From Pseudomonas baetica (lineage in GTDB: Bacteria > Pseudomonadota > Gammaproteobacteria > Pseudomonadales > Pseudomonadaceae), in assembly GCF_019733355.1 (NCBI RefSeq), contig NZ_JAIHLQ010000035.1, positions 1-64,000 on the forward strand: a stretch of 64,000 bases of DNA. The letters are read 5' to 3'. This document shows, piece by piece, positions 9,042 through 18,169 of this stretch (the first letter of the stretch is position 1; every line of letters begins with the position of its first letter). Both the position numbers and the translations under genes were made by a program. The notes below the pieces were generated by a model that was given only the letters and a program-made list of their open reading frames with translations, ran no database searches and was not told where the DNA came from.

Positions 9042-10565
9042 TCAAGTGGTCAGTGTACGCAGCAGGTTCTTGTAGTCCTCGCGGATGTCCGCGTCGGATT
9101 CCTTAAGTTCGTTGATCTTGCGGCAGGCGTGCAAAACAGTCGTGTGGTCGCGACCGCCAAACACATCGCCGATTTCCGGCAAGCTGTGGTTGGTCAGTTC
9201 CTTGGACAATGCCATGGCGACCTGACGCGGACGAGCCACCGAGCGCGAACGGCGCTTGGACAGCAGGTCGGAGATCTTGATCTTGTAGTACTCGGCGACA
9301 GTGCGCTGAATGTTATCCACAGAGACCAGTTTGTCCTGCAACGCCAACAGGTCTTTCAGGGATTCGCGAATCAGCTCGATGGTGATGTCGCGGCCCATGA
9401 AGTGCGAGTGGGCGATCACGCGTTTCAGCGCACCTTCCAGTTCGCGGACGTTGGAGCGAATTCGCTGAGCGATGAAGAACGCTGCGTCGTGAGGCAACTC
9501 GACTTTGGCCTGATCGGCCTTTTTCATCAAGATCGCTACACGGGTTTCCAGTTCCGGCGGCTCGACGGCAACCGTCAGCCCCCACCCGAAGCGGGATTTG
9601 AGGCGTTCTTCAAGGCCTTCGATTTCTTTCGGGTAGCGGTCACTGGTGAGGATGACCTGCTGGCCACCTTCAAGCAGGGCGTTGAAGGTGTGGAAAAACT
9701 CTTCCTGCGAGCGCTCTTTGCGGGCGAAGAACTGAATATCGTCGATCAGCAAAGCGTCCACTGAACGGTAGAAACGCTTGAACTCGTTGATCGCGTTCAG
9801 TTGCAGTGCCTTGACCATGTCGGCCACGAAACGCTCCGAATGCAGGTACACGACCTTCGCATTCGGGTTCTTCTTTAATAGATGGTTACCCACAGCGTGC
9901 ATCAAGTGGGTTTTACCCAGACCCACGCCACCATAAAGGAACAGCGGGTTGTAGCCATGCTTGGGGTTATCTGCCACTTGCCAGGCTGCCGCTCGGGCGA
10001 GTTGGTTGGACTTACCTTCGACGAAATTCTCGAAGGTGAACGTGCGGTTCAGATAACTGGTGTGCTTGAGCGCACCCTCGACCTGCACGGTGCGCTGTTC
10101 GGCGCGAACCGGGGCTTGCTGCGACGCGGCACCGGCCATCGGATCGAAGCTGTCGCGGGACGGCTCTTCACTGACTTCGGCGGTTTTCTGCGTAGCGCGC
10201 TTGGCCGCAGCTGCCGTCGGGGTGGGCGCCGGCGTGCTGACCGGCGCGGCATTTGCCTGGGCCTGGGAAGCTTGCGCGGCGGCCAACGGAGCATTGGGAG
10301 CTGCACGAGGTGCCGAACTGCGTTTGCTGCCTATTAATAAGGAAAGCGCTGGCGCCATGCCGTTGCCATGCTCATCCAGCAGTTCAAGGACGCGTCCCAG
10401 GTACTTTTCGTTGACCCAGTCCAGGACAAAACGGTTCGGTGCGTAAACGCGCAACTCGTCGCCTTCGGCTTCGACCTGTAGTGGACGGATCCAGGTGTTG
10501 AATTGTTGGGCAGGCAGCTCCTCGCGCAAAAGCTCCACGCACTGCTGCCAAAGTTCCACTGACAC
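9042..10565 (-). CDS. dnaA: Chromosomal replication initiator DnaA
   Basis: AAA+ initiator that binds DnaA boxes and melts oriC. 507 residues. Domain I begins SVELWQQCVELLREELP; domain II is a long Ala/Pro-rich linker (roughly 85-170); domain III has Walker A GGVGLGKTH and Walker B LLIDDIQFF; domain IV has the DnaA signature GGRDHTTVLHACRKI. The start is GTG at the family position. A perfect DnaA box lies inside the gene at 9313-9321, and the upstream intergenic region has four more, which fits autoregulation. It is transcribed away from oriC. Confidence 0.98.
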   Translation of the reverse strand: MSVELWQQCVELLREELPAQQFNTWIRPLQVEAEGDELRVYAPNRFVLDWVNEKYLGRVLELLDEHGNGMAPALSLLIGSKRSSAPRAAPNAPLAAAQASQAQANAAPVSTPAPTPTAAAAKRATQKTAEVSEEPSRDSFDPMAGAASQQAPVRAEQRTVQVEGALKHTSYLNRTFTFENFVEGKSNQLARAAAWQVADNPKHGYNPLFLYGGVGLGKTHLMHAVGNHLLKKNPNAKVVYLHSERFVADMVKALQLNAINEFKRFYRSVDALLIDDIQFFARKERSQEEFFHTFNALLEGGQQVILTSDRYPKEIEGLEERLKSRFGWGLTVAVEPPELETRVAILMKKADQAKVELPHDAAFFIAQRIRSNVRELEGALKRVIAHSHFMGRDITIELIRESLKDLLALQDKLVSVDNIQRTVAEYYKIKISDLLSKRRSRSVARPRQVAMALSKELTNHSLPEIGDVFGGRDHTTVLHACRKINELKESDADIREDYKNLLRTLTT

Positions 10566-11130
10566 GGATATCCCCTAAGTTGAAAGCCGGTGAGGCAAAA
10601 ACAAGCGGCCATTGTAGCGGCGAGCCGTTTACTTATCCACATGCAGGTTGCCCGGTGAACATGATTTATCAATGCGTTAACTGGAAAAAAGGCGACCAAC
10701 GGTGTGTGAATAAGCTCTGTGGATAACCACCTCTAAGGGCATTGGACAAGTGGGGGCTAAACTCGGTGGATAACCACCCTGTGGATAACTACCCATTTCA
10801 CACACAGCTTATCCGACAGCGCAGCACAGGCTGAACACCGTTTTCCACTGTAGTTGTCATTTGCTGTACACGACGTAAAACAAGGGCTGATGCCAGTTAT
10901 CCACAGCTAGACCCGGCCCTAGCTTTTATAAGCTTTACAGAAAAGCTTTAAATAATTCCCTTCTTTATTTTTATGTATGGCGAACACGGTGTCGGCCAAA
11001 GACGCCTCGAGATCTATTTATAAGGAAACGTTGGTTGGAAATTGACCTGAAGGCTTGCTTTCTCTAGAATCCCCGGTCTCTTAAAACGGGGGCCATTCCG
11101 GCCCGTTGTGGACGAACCAGGTAACACGAC
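10566..11130. other. oriC: Chromosomal replication origin oriC (dnaA-rpmH intergenic region)
   Basis: This 565-base gap has perfect DnaA boxes (TTATCCACA or its complement) at 10633-10641, 10718-10726, 10780-10788 and 10897-10905, plus near matches at 10705, 10765 and 10809. An A/T-rich stretch at about 10918-10978 is a good candidate for the unwinding element. The placement between dnaA and rpmH is the established Pseudomonas oriC position. Promoters for the divergent dnaA and rpmH genes must also lie here. Confidence 0.93.
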
Positions 11131-11265
11131 ATGAAACGTACTTTCCAACCAAGCACTATCAAACGCGCTCGTACCCACGGTTTCCGTGCTCGCATGGCTA
11201 CCAAAAACGGTCGTGCCGTCCTGTCGCGTCGTCGCGCCAAAGGTCGTGCGCGTCTGGCAGTTTGA
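11131..11265 (+). CDS. rpmH: 50S ribosomal protein L34
   Basis: A 44-residue, Arg/Lys-rich large-subunit protein: it begins MKRTFQPSTIKRARTHGF and ends RRRAKGRARLAV. Length and sequence match the family throughout. It starts 17 bases before rnpA, with which it is normally co-transcribed, and it lies on the other side of oriC from dnaA. Confidence 0.98.
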   Translation: MKRTFQPSTIKRARTHGFRARMATKNGRAVLSRRRAKGRARLAV

Positions 11266-11281
11266 TAATCCGGCACTGGAG

Positions 11282-11683
11282 GTGAGTCAGGACTTCAGTC
11301 GGGAAAAGCGTCTGCTTACCGCCCGGCATTTCAAGGCAGTCTTTGACTCCCCTACCGGCAAGGTTCCGGGGAAAAATCTCCTGCTCCTTGCACGCAACAA
11401 CGATCTTGATCACCCCCGTCTCGGGCTGGTTATCGGGAAAAAGAGCGTAAAGCTCTCCGTTGAGCGCAATCGCCTCAAACGTTTGATGCGCGAATCGTTC
11501 CGTCTTCACCAGGATTCACTGGTTGGTTGGGATATCGTTATCGTCGCGCGCAAAGGTTTAGGTGATGTAGAAAACCCCGAATTGATTCAGCATTTCGGCA
11601 AACTCTGGAAGCGTTTGGCACGTAGCAAGCCAGTTCCAGCAGTCAAAACCGAAACTGTAGGGGTAGACAGTTCAGATGCGTAA
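11282..11683 (+). CDS. rnpA: Ribonuclease P protein component
   Basis: Basic protein subunit of RNase P, which with the RNA subunit removes 5' leaders from pre-tRNA. 133 residues from a GTG start (MSQDFSREKRLLT), with the family signature RNRLKRLMRESFR. The frame is open upstream to an ATG at 11186, but that extension overlaps rpmH and adds residues not found in the family. A GGAG lies immediately before the GTG, so start spacing is poor; coupling with rpmH may help. Its 3' end overlaps yidD by 8 bases. Confidence 0.93.
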   Translation: MSQDFSREKRLLTARHFKAVFDSPTGKVPGKNLLLLARNNDLDHPRLGLVIGKKSVKLSVERNRLKRLMRESFRLHQDSLVGWDIVIVARKGLGDVENPELIQHFGKLWKRLARSKPVPAVKTETVGVDSSDA

Positions 11684-11921
11684 ACTGGCCCTCGTTCCGA
11701 TCCAGTTTTATCGCTATGCCATTAGTCCCCTGATGGCCAGTCACTGTCGCTTCTACCCCAGTTGTTCCTGCTACGCGTATGAAGCCATTGAAAATCATGG
11801 CCTTCTGCGCGGTGGCTGGCTGACCTTTCGTCGTTTAGGTCGCTGTCATCCGTGGAATCCCGGTGGTTATGACCCGGTTCCACCTATCCCTACCTCCCGT
11901 TCTTCTTCGATGGCCGAGTAA
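11676..11921 (+). CDS. yidD: Membrane protein insertion efficiency factor YidD
   Basis: 81-residue protein of the YidD family, with the conserved SHCRFYPSCSCYAYEAIENHG and GRCHPWNPGGYDPVP blocks. It is membrane-associated and helps YidC insert inner membrane proteins. The gene overlaps rnpA and ends two bases before yidC, the conserved rpmH-rnpA-yidD-yidC order. Confidence 0.95.
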   Translation: MRKLALVPIQFYRYAISPLMASHCRFYPSCSCYAYEAIENHGLLRGGWLTFRRLGRCHPWNPGGYDPVPPIPTSRSSSMAE

Positions 11922-11923
11922 TC

Positions 11924-13606
11924 ATGGATATCAAACGCACGATCCTGATCGTCGCCCTGGCAATCGTGTCCTACGTTATGGTTCTTAAATGGAACCAGGA
12001 CTATGGCCAAGCTGCCCTGCCGACTCAGAATGTTGCTTCCAGTACGACTACATCCGGTTTGCCGGACACCGCCACTGGCAATAATGCTGAAGCCAGTGAC
12101 GATATTCCGCGTGCCGCAAGCGATACCAGCGCACCTGCCGAAACACCGGTAGCCGCCAGCAAGGATCTGATCCAGATCAAAACCGACGTGCTCGATCTCG
12201 CGATCGATCCACAAGGTGGTGACGTTGCTCAACTGACCTTGCCTCTGTATCCACGTCGTCAGGATCGTCCGGACGTTCCTTTCCAGCTGTTCGATAACGG
12301 CGGCGAGCGTGTTTATCTGGCGCAAAGCGGTCTGATCGGCACCAACGGTCCGGACGCAAATCCGGCAGGTCGCCCGGTCTACTCCTCGGAGAAGAATACT
12401 TATCAACTGGCTGACGGTCAGGACCAACTGGTCGTAGACCTGAAGTTCAGCAAGGACGGCGTCAATTACATCAAGCGTTTCACCCTGAAACGTGGCCTGT
12501 ATGACGTAGCCGTTTCCTACATTGTGGATAACCAGAGCGCTCAGCCCTGGAACGGCGCGATGTTCGCCCAGTTGAAGCGCGACAACAGCGCCGATCCTTC
12601 GTCCACTACTGCTACCGGTACCGCGACTTACCTGGGCGCCGCCCTGTGGACAAGTTCGGAGCCGTACAAGAAAGTGTCCATGAAGGACATGGACAAGGGT
12701 CAACTCAAAGAAACCGTCACCGGTGGTTGGGTAGCCTGGCTGCAACACTACTTCGTGACTGCATGGATTCCGGCCAAGGGCGAAAACAACATCGTCCAGA
12801 CCCGTAAAGACAGCAAAGGCAACTACATCATCGGTTACACCGGTCCTACGCTGACCGCTGCACCAGGTGCCAAAGTTGAAACCAGTGCTGTTCTGTACGC
12901 AGGTCCGAAAAGCCAGGCAGTGCTCAAAGAGTTGTCCCCAGGTCTGGAACTGACTGTCGACTACGGCATCCTCTGGTTCATTGCCCAGCCAATCTTCTGG
13001 CTGCTGCAACACATCCACGCGATTGTGGGTAACTGGGGCTGGTCGATCATCTTCCTGACCATGCTGATCAAAGGGCTTTTCTTCCCTCTGTCGGCTGCCA
13101 GCTACAAATCGATGGCGCGCATGCGTGCCGTTGCGCCGAAACTGGCTGCACTGAAAGAACAACATGGCGATGACCGGCAGAAAATGTCGCAAGCCATGAT
13201 GGAGCTGTACAAGAAAGAGAAGATCAATCCACTGGGCGGCTGCTTGCCGATCCTCGTGCAGATGCCGGTTTTCCTTTCGCTGTACTGGGTTCTGCTGGAA
13301 AGCGTGGAAATGCGCCAAGCGCCATTCATGCTGTGGATCACTGACCTGTCGATCAAGGATCCATTCTTCATTCTGCCGATCATCATGGGTGCAACCATGT
13401 TCATCCAGCAGCAGTTGAACCCGACTCCTCCGGATCCGATGCAGGCGAAGGTCATGAAAATGATGCCAATCATCTTCACCTTCTTCTTCCTGTGGTTCCC
13501 GGCTGGTCTGGTGCTGTACTGGGTTGTGAACAACTGCCTGTCGATTACCCAGCAGTGGTACATCACGCGTAAGATCGAAGCGGCGACGAAAAAAGCCGAG
13601 GCGTAA
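11924..13606 (+). CDS. yidC: Membrane protein insertase YidC
   Basis: 560-residue Oxa1-family insertase, the usual pseudomonad length. An N-terminal membrane anchor (TILIVALAIVSYVMVLKW) is followed by a large periplasmic domain of about 320 residues. The C-terminal 60IKD-type core has five membrane segments with WGWSIIFLTMLIKG and NPLGGCLPILVQMPVF. It inserts inner-membrane proteins alone or with SecYEG; one known substrate class, the ATP synthase c subunit, is encoded 10 kb downstream. A perfect terminator follows. Confidence 0.98.
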   Translation: MDIKRTILIVALAIVSYVMVLKWNQDYGQAALPTQNVASSTTTSGLPDTATGNNAEASDDIPRAASDTSAPAETPVAASKDLIQIKTDVLDLAIDPQGGDVAQLTLPLYPRRQDRPDVPFQLFDNGGERVYLAQSGLIGTNGPDANPAGRPVYSSEKNTYQLADGQDQLVVDLKFSKDGVNYIKRFTLKRGLYDVAVSYIVDNQSAQPWNGAMFAQLKRDNSADPSSTTATGTATYLGAALWTSSEPYKKVSMKDMDKGQLKETVTGGWVAWLQHYFVTAWIPAKGENNIVQTRKDSKGNYIIGYTGPTLTAAPGAKVETSAVLYAGPKSQAVLKELSPGLELTVDYGILWFIAQPIFWLLQHIHAIVGNWGWSIIFLTMLIKGLFFPLSAASYKSMARMRAVAPKLAALKEQHGDDRQKMSQAMMELYKKEKINPLGGCLPILVQMPVFLSLYWVLLESVEMRQAPFMLWITDLSIKDPFFILPIIMGATMFIQQQLNPTPPDPMQAKVMKMMPIIFTFFFLWFPAGLVLYWVVNNCLSITQQWYITRKIEAATKKAEA

Positions 13607-13630
13607 CTTGCTCTGTGGATAACACCACTC

Positions 13631-13655
13631 AAAACGCCCCCTAGTGGGGCGTTTT
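13631..13655 (+). terminator. Rho-independent terminator after yidC
   Basis: Perfect AAAACGCCCC / GGGGCGTTTT stem with a five-base loop, located 24 bases after the yidC stop and just before mnmE. The symmetric A and T ends could let it work in both directions. Confidence 0.85.
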
Positions 13656-13687
13656 GCTATCTGTCACTTTTGTCTGGATTCCGGTTT

Positions 13688-15058
13688 ATGAGCACACCTC
13701 GTGAAACCATTGCAGCCGTTGCCACCGCTCAAGGTCGTGGCGGTGTGGGCATTGTCCGTATTTCCGGGCCGCTGGCCAGTGTTGCGGCCAAAGCCATCTG
13801 CGGCCGCGAACTGAAACCGCGTTACGCCCATTACGGGCCGTTTTACAGCGACGATCAGCAGGTGTTGGACGAAGGACTGGCGCTGTACTTCCCAGGGCCT
13901 AACTCGTTCACCGGTGAAGACGTACTGGAATTGCAGGGCCACGGCGGCCCGATCGTGCTCGATATGCTGCTCAAACGTTGTCTCGAACTGGGTTGCCGTT
14001 TGGCTCGCCCGGGGGAATTCAGCGAGCGAGCGTTCCTCAATGACAAACTCGACCTGGCCCAGGCCGAGGCCATCGCGGACCTGATCGAAGCCAGTTCTGC
14101 ACAGGCTGCGCGCAACGCCCTGCGCTCCTTGCAGGGTGCGTTTTCCCAACGTGTGCATAACCTCACCGAACAGTTGATCGGTCTACGCATCTACGTCGAA
14201 GCCGCCATCGACTTCCCGGAAGAAGAAATCGACTTCCTCGCCGATGGCCATGTGCTGAGCATGCTCGACAAGGTGCGTGATGAATTATCCACAGTGCTGC
14301 GCGAAGCCGGCCAGGGGGCCTTGCTGCGTGACGGCATGACGGTGGTGATCGCTGGACGGCCGAATGCCGGCAAGTCCAGCCTGCTTAACGCATTGGCCGG
14401 GCGCGAAGCTGCGATCGTTACCGAGATTGCCGGTACTACCCGAGACATCTTGCGCGAACACATCCACATCGATGGCATGCCGCTGCACGTAGTCGATACC
14501 GCCGGTCTGCGTGATACCGACGACCAGGTGGAGAAAATCGGTGTCGAGCGCGCTTTGAAAGCTATTGGTGAAGCCGATCGTGTGCTGCTGGTAGTCGATG
14601 CGACGGCTCCAGAAGCGCTGGATCCGTTCGCCTTGTGGCCCGAATTCCTCGAAATCCGTCCCGATCCCGCCAAAGTGACCCTGATCCGTAACAAGGCAGA
14701 CCTGACCGGTGAAGCGATTGCTCTGGAAGTCAGCGATGACGGCCATGTGACTATCAGCCTGAGTGCCAAATCGGCGGGCGAAGGCCTTGAATTGCTGCGC
14801 GAACATCTCAAGGCCTGCATGGGCTACGAACAAACCTCGGAAAGCAGTTTCAGTGCCCGACGGCGACACCTGGAAGCCTTACGCCACGCCAGTGCGGCCC
14901 TTGAACACGGTCGTGCGCAATTAACCTTGGCTGGCGCTGGCGAGTTGTTGGCTGAAGATTTACGTCAGGCTCAGCAGTCGCTAGGTGAAATCACCGGAGC
15001 ATTCAGCTCCGATGATCTGCTCGGACGGATCTTTTCCAGCTTCTGCATCGGAAAATAA
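13688..15058 (+). CDS. mnmE: tRNA modification GTPase MnmE
   Basis: Works with MnmG to add the carboxymethylaminomethyl group to U34 of certain tRNAs. 456 residues from the ATG at MSTPRETIAAV. The N-terminal tetrahydrofolate-binding domain is followed by a helical domain with an inserted Ras-like GTPase (G1 GRPNAGKSS, G3 DTAG, G4 NKAD) and ends in the essential CIGK. An in-frame ATG six codons earlier would add MSGFRF, which is not part of the family. A DnaA box lies inside the gene at 14285-14293. Confidence 0.98.
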   Translation: MSTPRETIAAVATAQGRGGVGIVRISGPLASVAAKAICGRELKPRYAHYGPFYSDDQQVLDEGLALYFPGPNSFTGEDVLELQGHGGPIVLDMLLKRCLELGCRLARPGEFSERAFLNDKLDLAQAEAIADLIEASSAQAARNALRSLQGAFSQRVHNLTEQLIGLRIYVEAAIDFPEEEIDFLADGHVLSMLDKVRDELSTVLREAGQGALLRDGMTVVIAGRPNAGKSSLLNALAGREAAIVTEIAGTTRDILREHIHIDGMPLHVVDTAGLRDTDDQVEKIGVERALKAIGEADRVLLVVDATAPEALDPFALWPEFLEIRPDPAKVTLIRNKADLTGEAIALEVSDDGHVTISLSAKSAGEGLELLREHLKACMGYEQTSESSFSARRRHLEALRHASAALEHGRAQLTLAGAGELLAEDLRQAQQSLGEITGAFSSDDLLGRIFSSFCIGK

Positions 15059-15073
15059 CCCCCCTGCTGTTCA

Positions 15074-15117
15074 CAGACAGGCCTGTTCACGGCCTGTCTG
15101 ACTCCCTCTTTTTATAA
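15074..15117 (+). terminator. Rho-independent terminator after mnmE
   Basis: Perfect CAGACAGGCC / GGCCTGTCTG stem with a seven-base loop, 16 bases after the mnmE stop, followed after a short gap by CTCTTTTTA. Confidence 0.8.
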
Positions 15118-15189
15118 ATCCCTCCTTGAGTGCCGGGCAGATTTCTTCTTCCTGAGCGGATTCCCTGTACCCGTCGCGCGCTCATTCAT

Positions 15190-15490
15190 CAGATTTCTGT
15201 GGATTAAGCCCTGTGAATAACTGCCTCTAAGGTCAGTTGATAACAGGGCCCGAAAACTGGATATAAACCCCTCTGTGGATAACCACCCCTTTCATCCACA
15301 GGCTTACACCGGTTATCCAAGGGCTTCATTGGCACATGGGCACAGGGTTTTGAATCTCTGTACATATTGAATATAAAGGCCTGTAGAGATCTATCCACAG
15401 AAATGGTGGTCAGTAAGAATAAACATAAAAACAAAGATTTTATAAATTTCTTTCTTTTTTATTTTTTTAACCGCGAGTTCTCCACAGCTG
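15190..15490. other. Second DnaA-box/A+T-rich cluster upstream of mnmG
   Basis: The 550-base mnmE-mnmG gap has one perfect DnaA box (15274-15282) and one-mismatch boxes at 15198, 15212, 15292 and 15391. A long A/T-rich tract follows at about 15418-15472. This is the same composition as oriC at 10.6-11.1 kb. It could be an auxiliary origin element, a DnaA titration site, or a DnaA-controlled mnmG promoter; the sequence cannot decide between these. Confidence 0.55.
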
Positions 15491-15611
15491 GTTAAATTTT
15501 GTGCAAAGGGTTCTTTAGGAAGGGCGAAGTCCCTATACTTGCCGACCGGGTCCAAAAACCTGATCTCAAACTATTCCTGAATGACCTACTTAAGCAGGCA
15601 CGAGGTGCGTG

Positions 15612-17510
15612 GTGGATTTCCCTTCCCGTTTTGAAGTGATCGTCATCGGCGGCGGTCATGCCGGTACCGAGGCAGCACTGGCCTCAGCACGTATGGGGGC
15701 AAAAACCCTGTTGCTGACGCATAACGTGGAAACCCTCGGTGCCATGAGTTGCAACCCGGCCATCGGTGGCATTGGCAAAAGCCATCTGGTCAAGGAAATC
15801 GACGCCCTCGGCGGTGCGATGGCCATGGCTACCGATAAGGGCGGCATCCAGTTTCGCGTTTTGAACAGCCGTAAAGGCCCGGCCGTACGTGCAACCCGTG
15901 CACAAGCGGACCGCATTCTTTACAAAGCCGCTGTCCGCGAAATTCTGGAAAACCAGCCGAACCTGTGGATATTTCAACAGGCTGCTGACGACCTGATTGT
16001 CGAGCAGGAACAAGTGCGCGGTGTTGTTACGCAAATGGGTCTGCGTTTCTTCGCAGACTCCGTGGTGTTGACCACCGGTACGTTCCTCGGCGGACTTATC
16101 CACATCGGTTTGCAGAATTTTTCCGGTGGCCGCGCCGGTGATCCACCGTCGATTGCCCTGGCTCACCGTTTGCGTGAACTGCCACTGCGTGTCGGTCGTT
16201 TGAAAACCGGTACGCCACCGCGTATCGACGGCAAGTCTGTGGATTTCTCGGTGATGACCGAGCAGCCAGGGGATACGCCGATCCCGGTGATGTCGTTCAT
16301 GGGCAACAAAGAACAGCATCCACGCCAGGTCAGCTGCTGGATTACTCACACGAATGCCCGCACCCACGAAATCATTGCCGCGAACCTCGATCGTTCGCCG
16401 ATGTATTCCGCTGCCGGCGAAATCGAAGGCATTGGCCCGCGTTATTGCCCGTCGATCGAAGACAAGATTCACCGCTTTGCCGACAAGGAAAGCCATCAGG
16501 TGTTTATCGAACCGGAAGGTTTGACCACCCATGAGCTGTATCCGAACGGGATATCCACAAGCTTGCCGTTCGACGTGCAATTGCAGATCGTGCAATCGAT
16601 CCGCGGCATGGAAAACGCGCACATCATGCGTCCGGGTTATGCGATCGAGTACGACTACTTCGATCCGCGTGACTTGAAGTACAGCCTCGAAACCAAAGTC
16701 ATCGGCGGTCTTTTCTTCGCCGGGCAAATCAATGGCACCACCGGTTACGAAGAAGCCGGGGCCCAGGGTTTGCTCGCCGGAGCCAACGCCGCATTGCGTG
16801 CGAAGGGCAAAGAAGCCTGGTGTCCGCGTCGTGATGAAGCGTACATCGGCGTATTGGTCGATGACCTGATCACCCTCGGTACCCAAGAACCCTACCGAAT
16901 GTTCACTTCCCGTGCCGAGTACCGCCTGATCCTGCGCGAGGACAACGCCGACCTGCGTCTGACCGAAAAAGGTCGTGAACTGGGTCTGGTCGATGACGCG
17001 CGTTGGGCGGCCTTCTGCAAGAAACGCGAAAGCATCGAACTCGAAGAGCAACGCCTGAAAAGCACCTGGGTTCGCCCCGGCACGCAGCAGGGCGATGCGA
17101 TTGCGGAAAAATTCGGTACGCCGCTGACCCACGAATACAACTTGCTCAACCTCTTGAGCCGTCCGGAAATCGACTACGCTGGTCTGGTCGAAGTGACCGG
17201 CAACGGTGCCGAAGACCCCCAGGTTGCCGAACAGGTTGAGATCAAGACCAAATACGCCGGCTACATCGACCGTCAACAGGACGAAATCGCCCGTCTGCGC
17301 GCCAGTGAAGACACGAAACTGCCTGTGGATATCGATTACACCAACATTTCCGGTCTCTCCAAGGAGATCCAGAGCAAGCTCGGCGCGACGCGTCCAGAGA
17401 CGCTGGGCCAAGCTTCGCGTATCCCTGGCGTGACCCCAGCGGCCATTTCGCTGTTGATGATTCATTTGAAAAAACGCGGCGCGGGCCGTCAGTTGGAGCA
17501 AAGCGCTTGA
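15612..17510 (+). CDS. mnmG: tRNA uridine-5-carboxymethylaminomethyl modification enzyme MnmG (GidA)
   Basis: FAD-dependent partner of MnmE in wobble-uridine modification. 632 residues, with the N-terminal dinucleotide fold GGGHAGTEAALA, the CNPAIGGIGKSH block and the C-terminal helical domain ending RGAGRQLEQSA. Two adjacent GTG codons (15609 and 15612) could start it; the second gives MDFPSRF, the usual N terminus, with GAGG six bases upstream. The segment MYSAAGEIEGIG appears to carry a two-residue insertion compared with relatives as I recall them. It starts the mnmG-rsmG-parA-parB cluster. Confidence 0.96.
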   Translation: MDFPSRFEVIVIGGGHAGTEAALASARMGAKTLLLTHNVETLGAMSCNPAIGGIGKSHLVKEIDALGGAMAMATDKGGIQFRVLNSRKGPAVRATRAQADRILYKAAVREILENQPNLWIFQQAADDLIVEQEQVRGVVTQMGLRFFADSVVLTTGTFLGGLIHIGLQNFSGGRAGDPPSIALAHRLRELPLRVGRLKTGTPPRIDGKSVDFSVMTEQPGDTPIPVMSFMGNKEQHPRQVSCWITHTNARTHEIIAANLDRSPMYSAAGEIEGIGPRYCPSIEDKIHRFADKESHQVFIEPEGLTTHELYPNGISTSLPFDVQLQIVQSIRGMENAHIMRPGYAIEYDYFDPRDLKYSLETKVIGGLFFAGQINGTTGYEEAGAQGLLAGANAALRAKGKEAWCPRRDEAYIGVLVDDLITLGTQEPYRMFTSRAEYRLILREDNADLRLTEKGRELGLVDDARWAAFCKKRESIELEEQRLKSTWVRPGTQQGDAIAEKFGTPLTHEYNLLNLLSRPEIDYAGLVEVTGNGAEDPQVAEQVEIKTKYAGYIDRQQDEIARLRASEDTKLPVDIDYTNISGLSKEIQSKLGATRPETLGQASRIPGVTPAAISLLMIHLKKRGAGRQLEQSA

Positions 17511-18151
17511 GTTCTAAGGTCACTTCGCAACACGCTGAAGAGTTATCCACAGGAGCCCGTGAGCTCGGTGTCAATCTCAGTGAAACCCAGCATGAATTGC
17601 TGCTGGGTTATTTGGCCCTGTTGATCAAGTGGAACCAGGCCTACAACCTCACGGCTGTTCGCGATCCTGACGAAATGGTTTCTCGCCACCTGCTCGATAG
17701 TCTGAGTGTGATGTCGTTCATCGAAAACGGCCGCTGGCTCGATGTTGGCAGTGGTGGCGGCATGCCGGGCATCCCGTTGGCGATCCTGTATCCAGACTCG
17801 CAAGTGACCTGTCTGGACAGCAACGGCAAGAAAACCCGCTTCCTGACCCAGGTCAAACTCGAACTGAAACTGGATAACCTCCAAGTTATCCACAGTCGCG
17901 TCGAAGCTTTGCAGCCAGAACAACCCTTCAACGGGATTATTTCCCGGGCGTTCAGCAGCATGGAGAACTTCACCAACTGGACTCGCCATCTGGGCGACGC
18001 CGATACACGCTGGCTGGCAATGAAGGGCGTTCATCCGGCCGATGAGCTGGTAGCATTGCCGGCAGACTTCAAACTCGATAGCGAACACGCCTTGGCCGTA
18101 CCCGGTTGCCAAGGCCAACGCCATCTGCTGATACTGCGCCGCACGGCATGA
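17507..18151 (+). CDS. rsmG: 16S rRNA (guanine527-N7)-methyltransferase
   Basis: SAM-dependent methyltransferase for G527 of 16S rRNA; loss gives low-level streptomycin resistance in many bacteria. 214 residues, with the SAM site DVGSGGGMPGIP and the NLTAVRDPDEMVSRHLLDSL block. It starts at a TTG overlapping the mnmG stop, with GGAG about 10 bases upstream, so coupling with mnmG is likely. Two perfect DnaA boxes lie within the gene (17543 and 17886). Confidence 0.96.
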   Translation: MSSKVTSQHAEELSTGARELGVNLSETQHELLLGYLALLIKWNQAYNLTAVRDPDEMVSRHLLDSLSVMSFIENGRWLDVGSGGGMPGIPLAILYPDSQVTCLDSNGKKTRFLTQVKLELKLDNLQVIHSRVEALQPEQPFNGIISRAFSSMENFTNWTRHLGDADTRWLAMKGVHPADELVALPADFKLDSEHALAVPGCQGQRHLLILRRTA

Positions 18152-18169
18152 TTGGGAACACAAGCAAGA

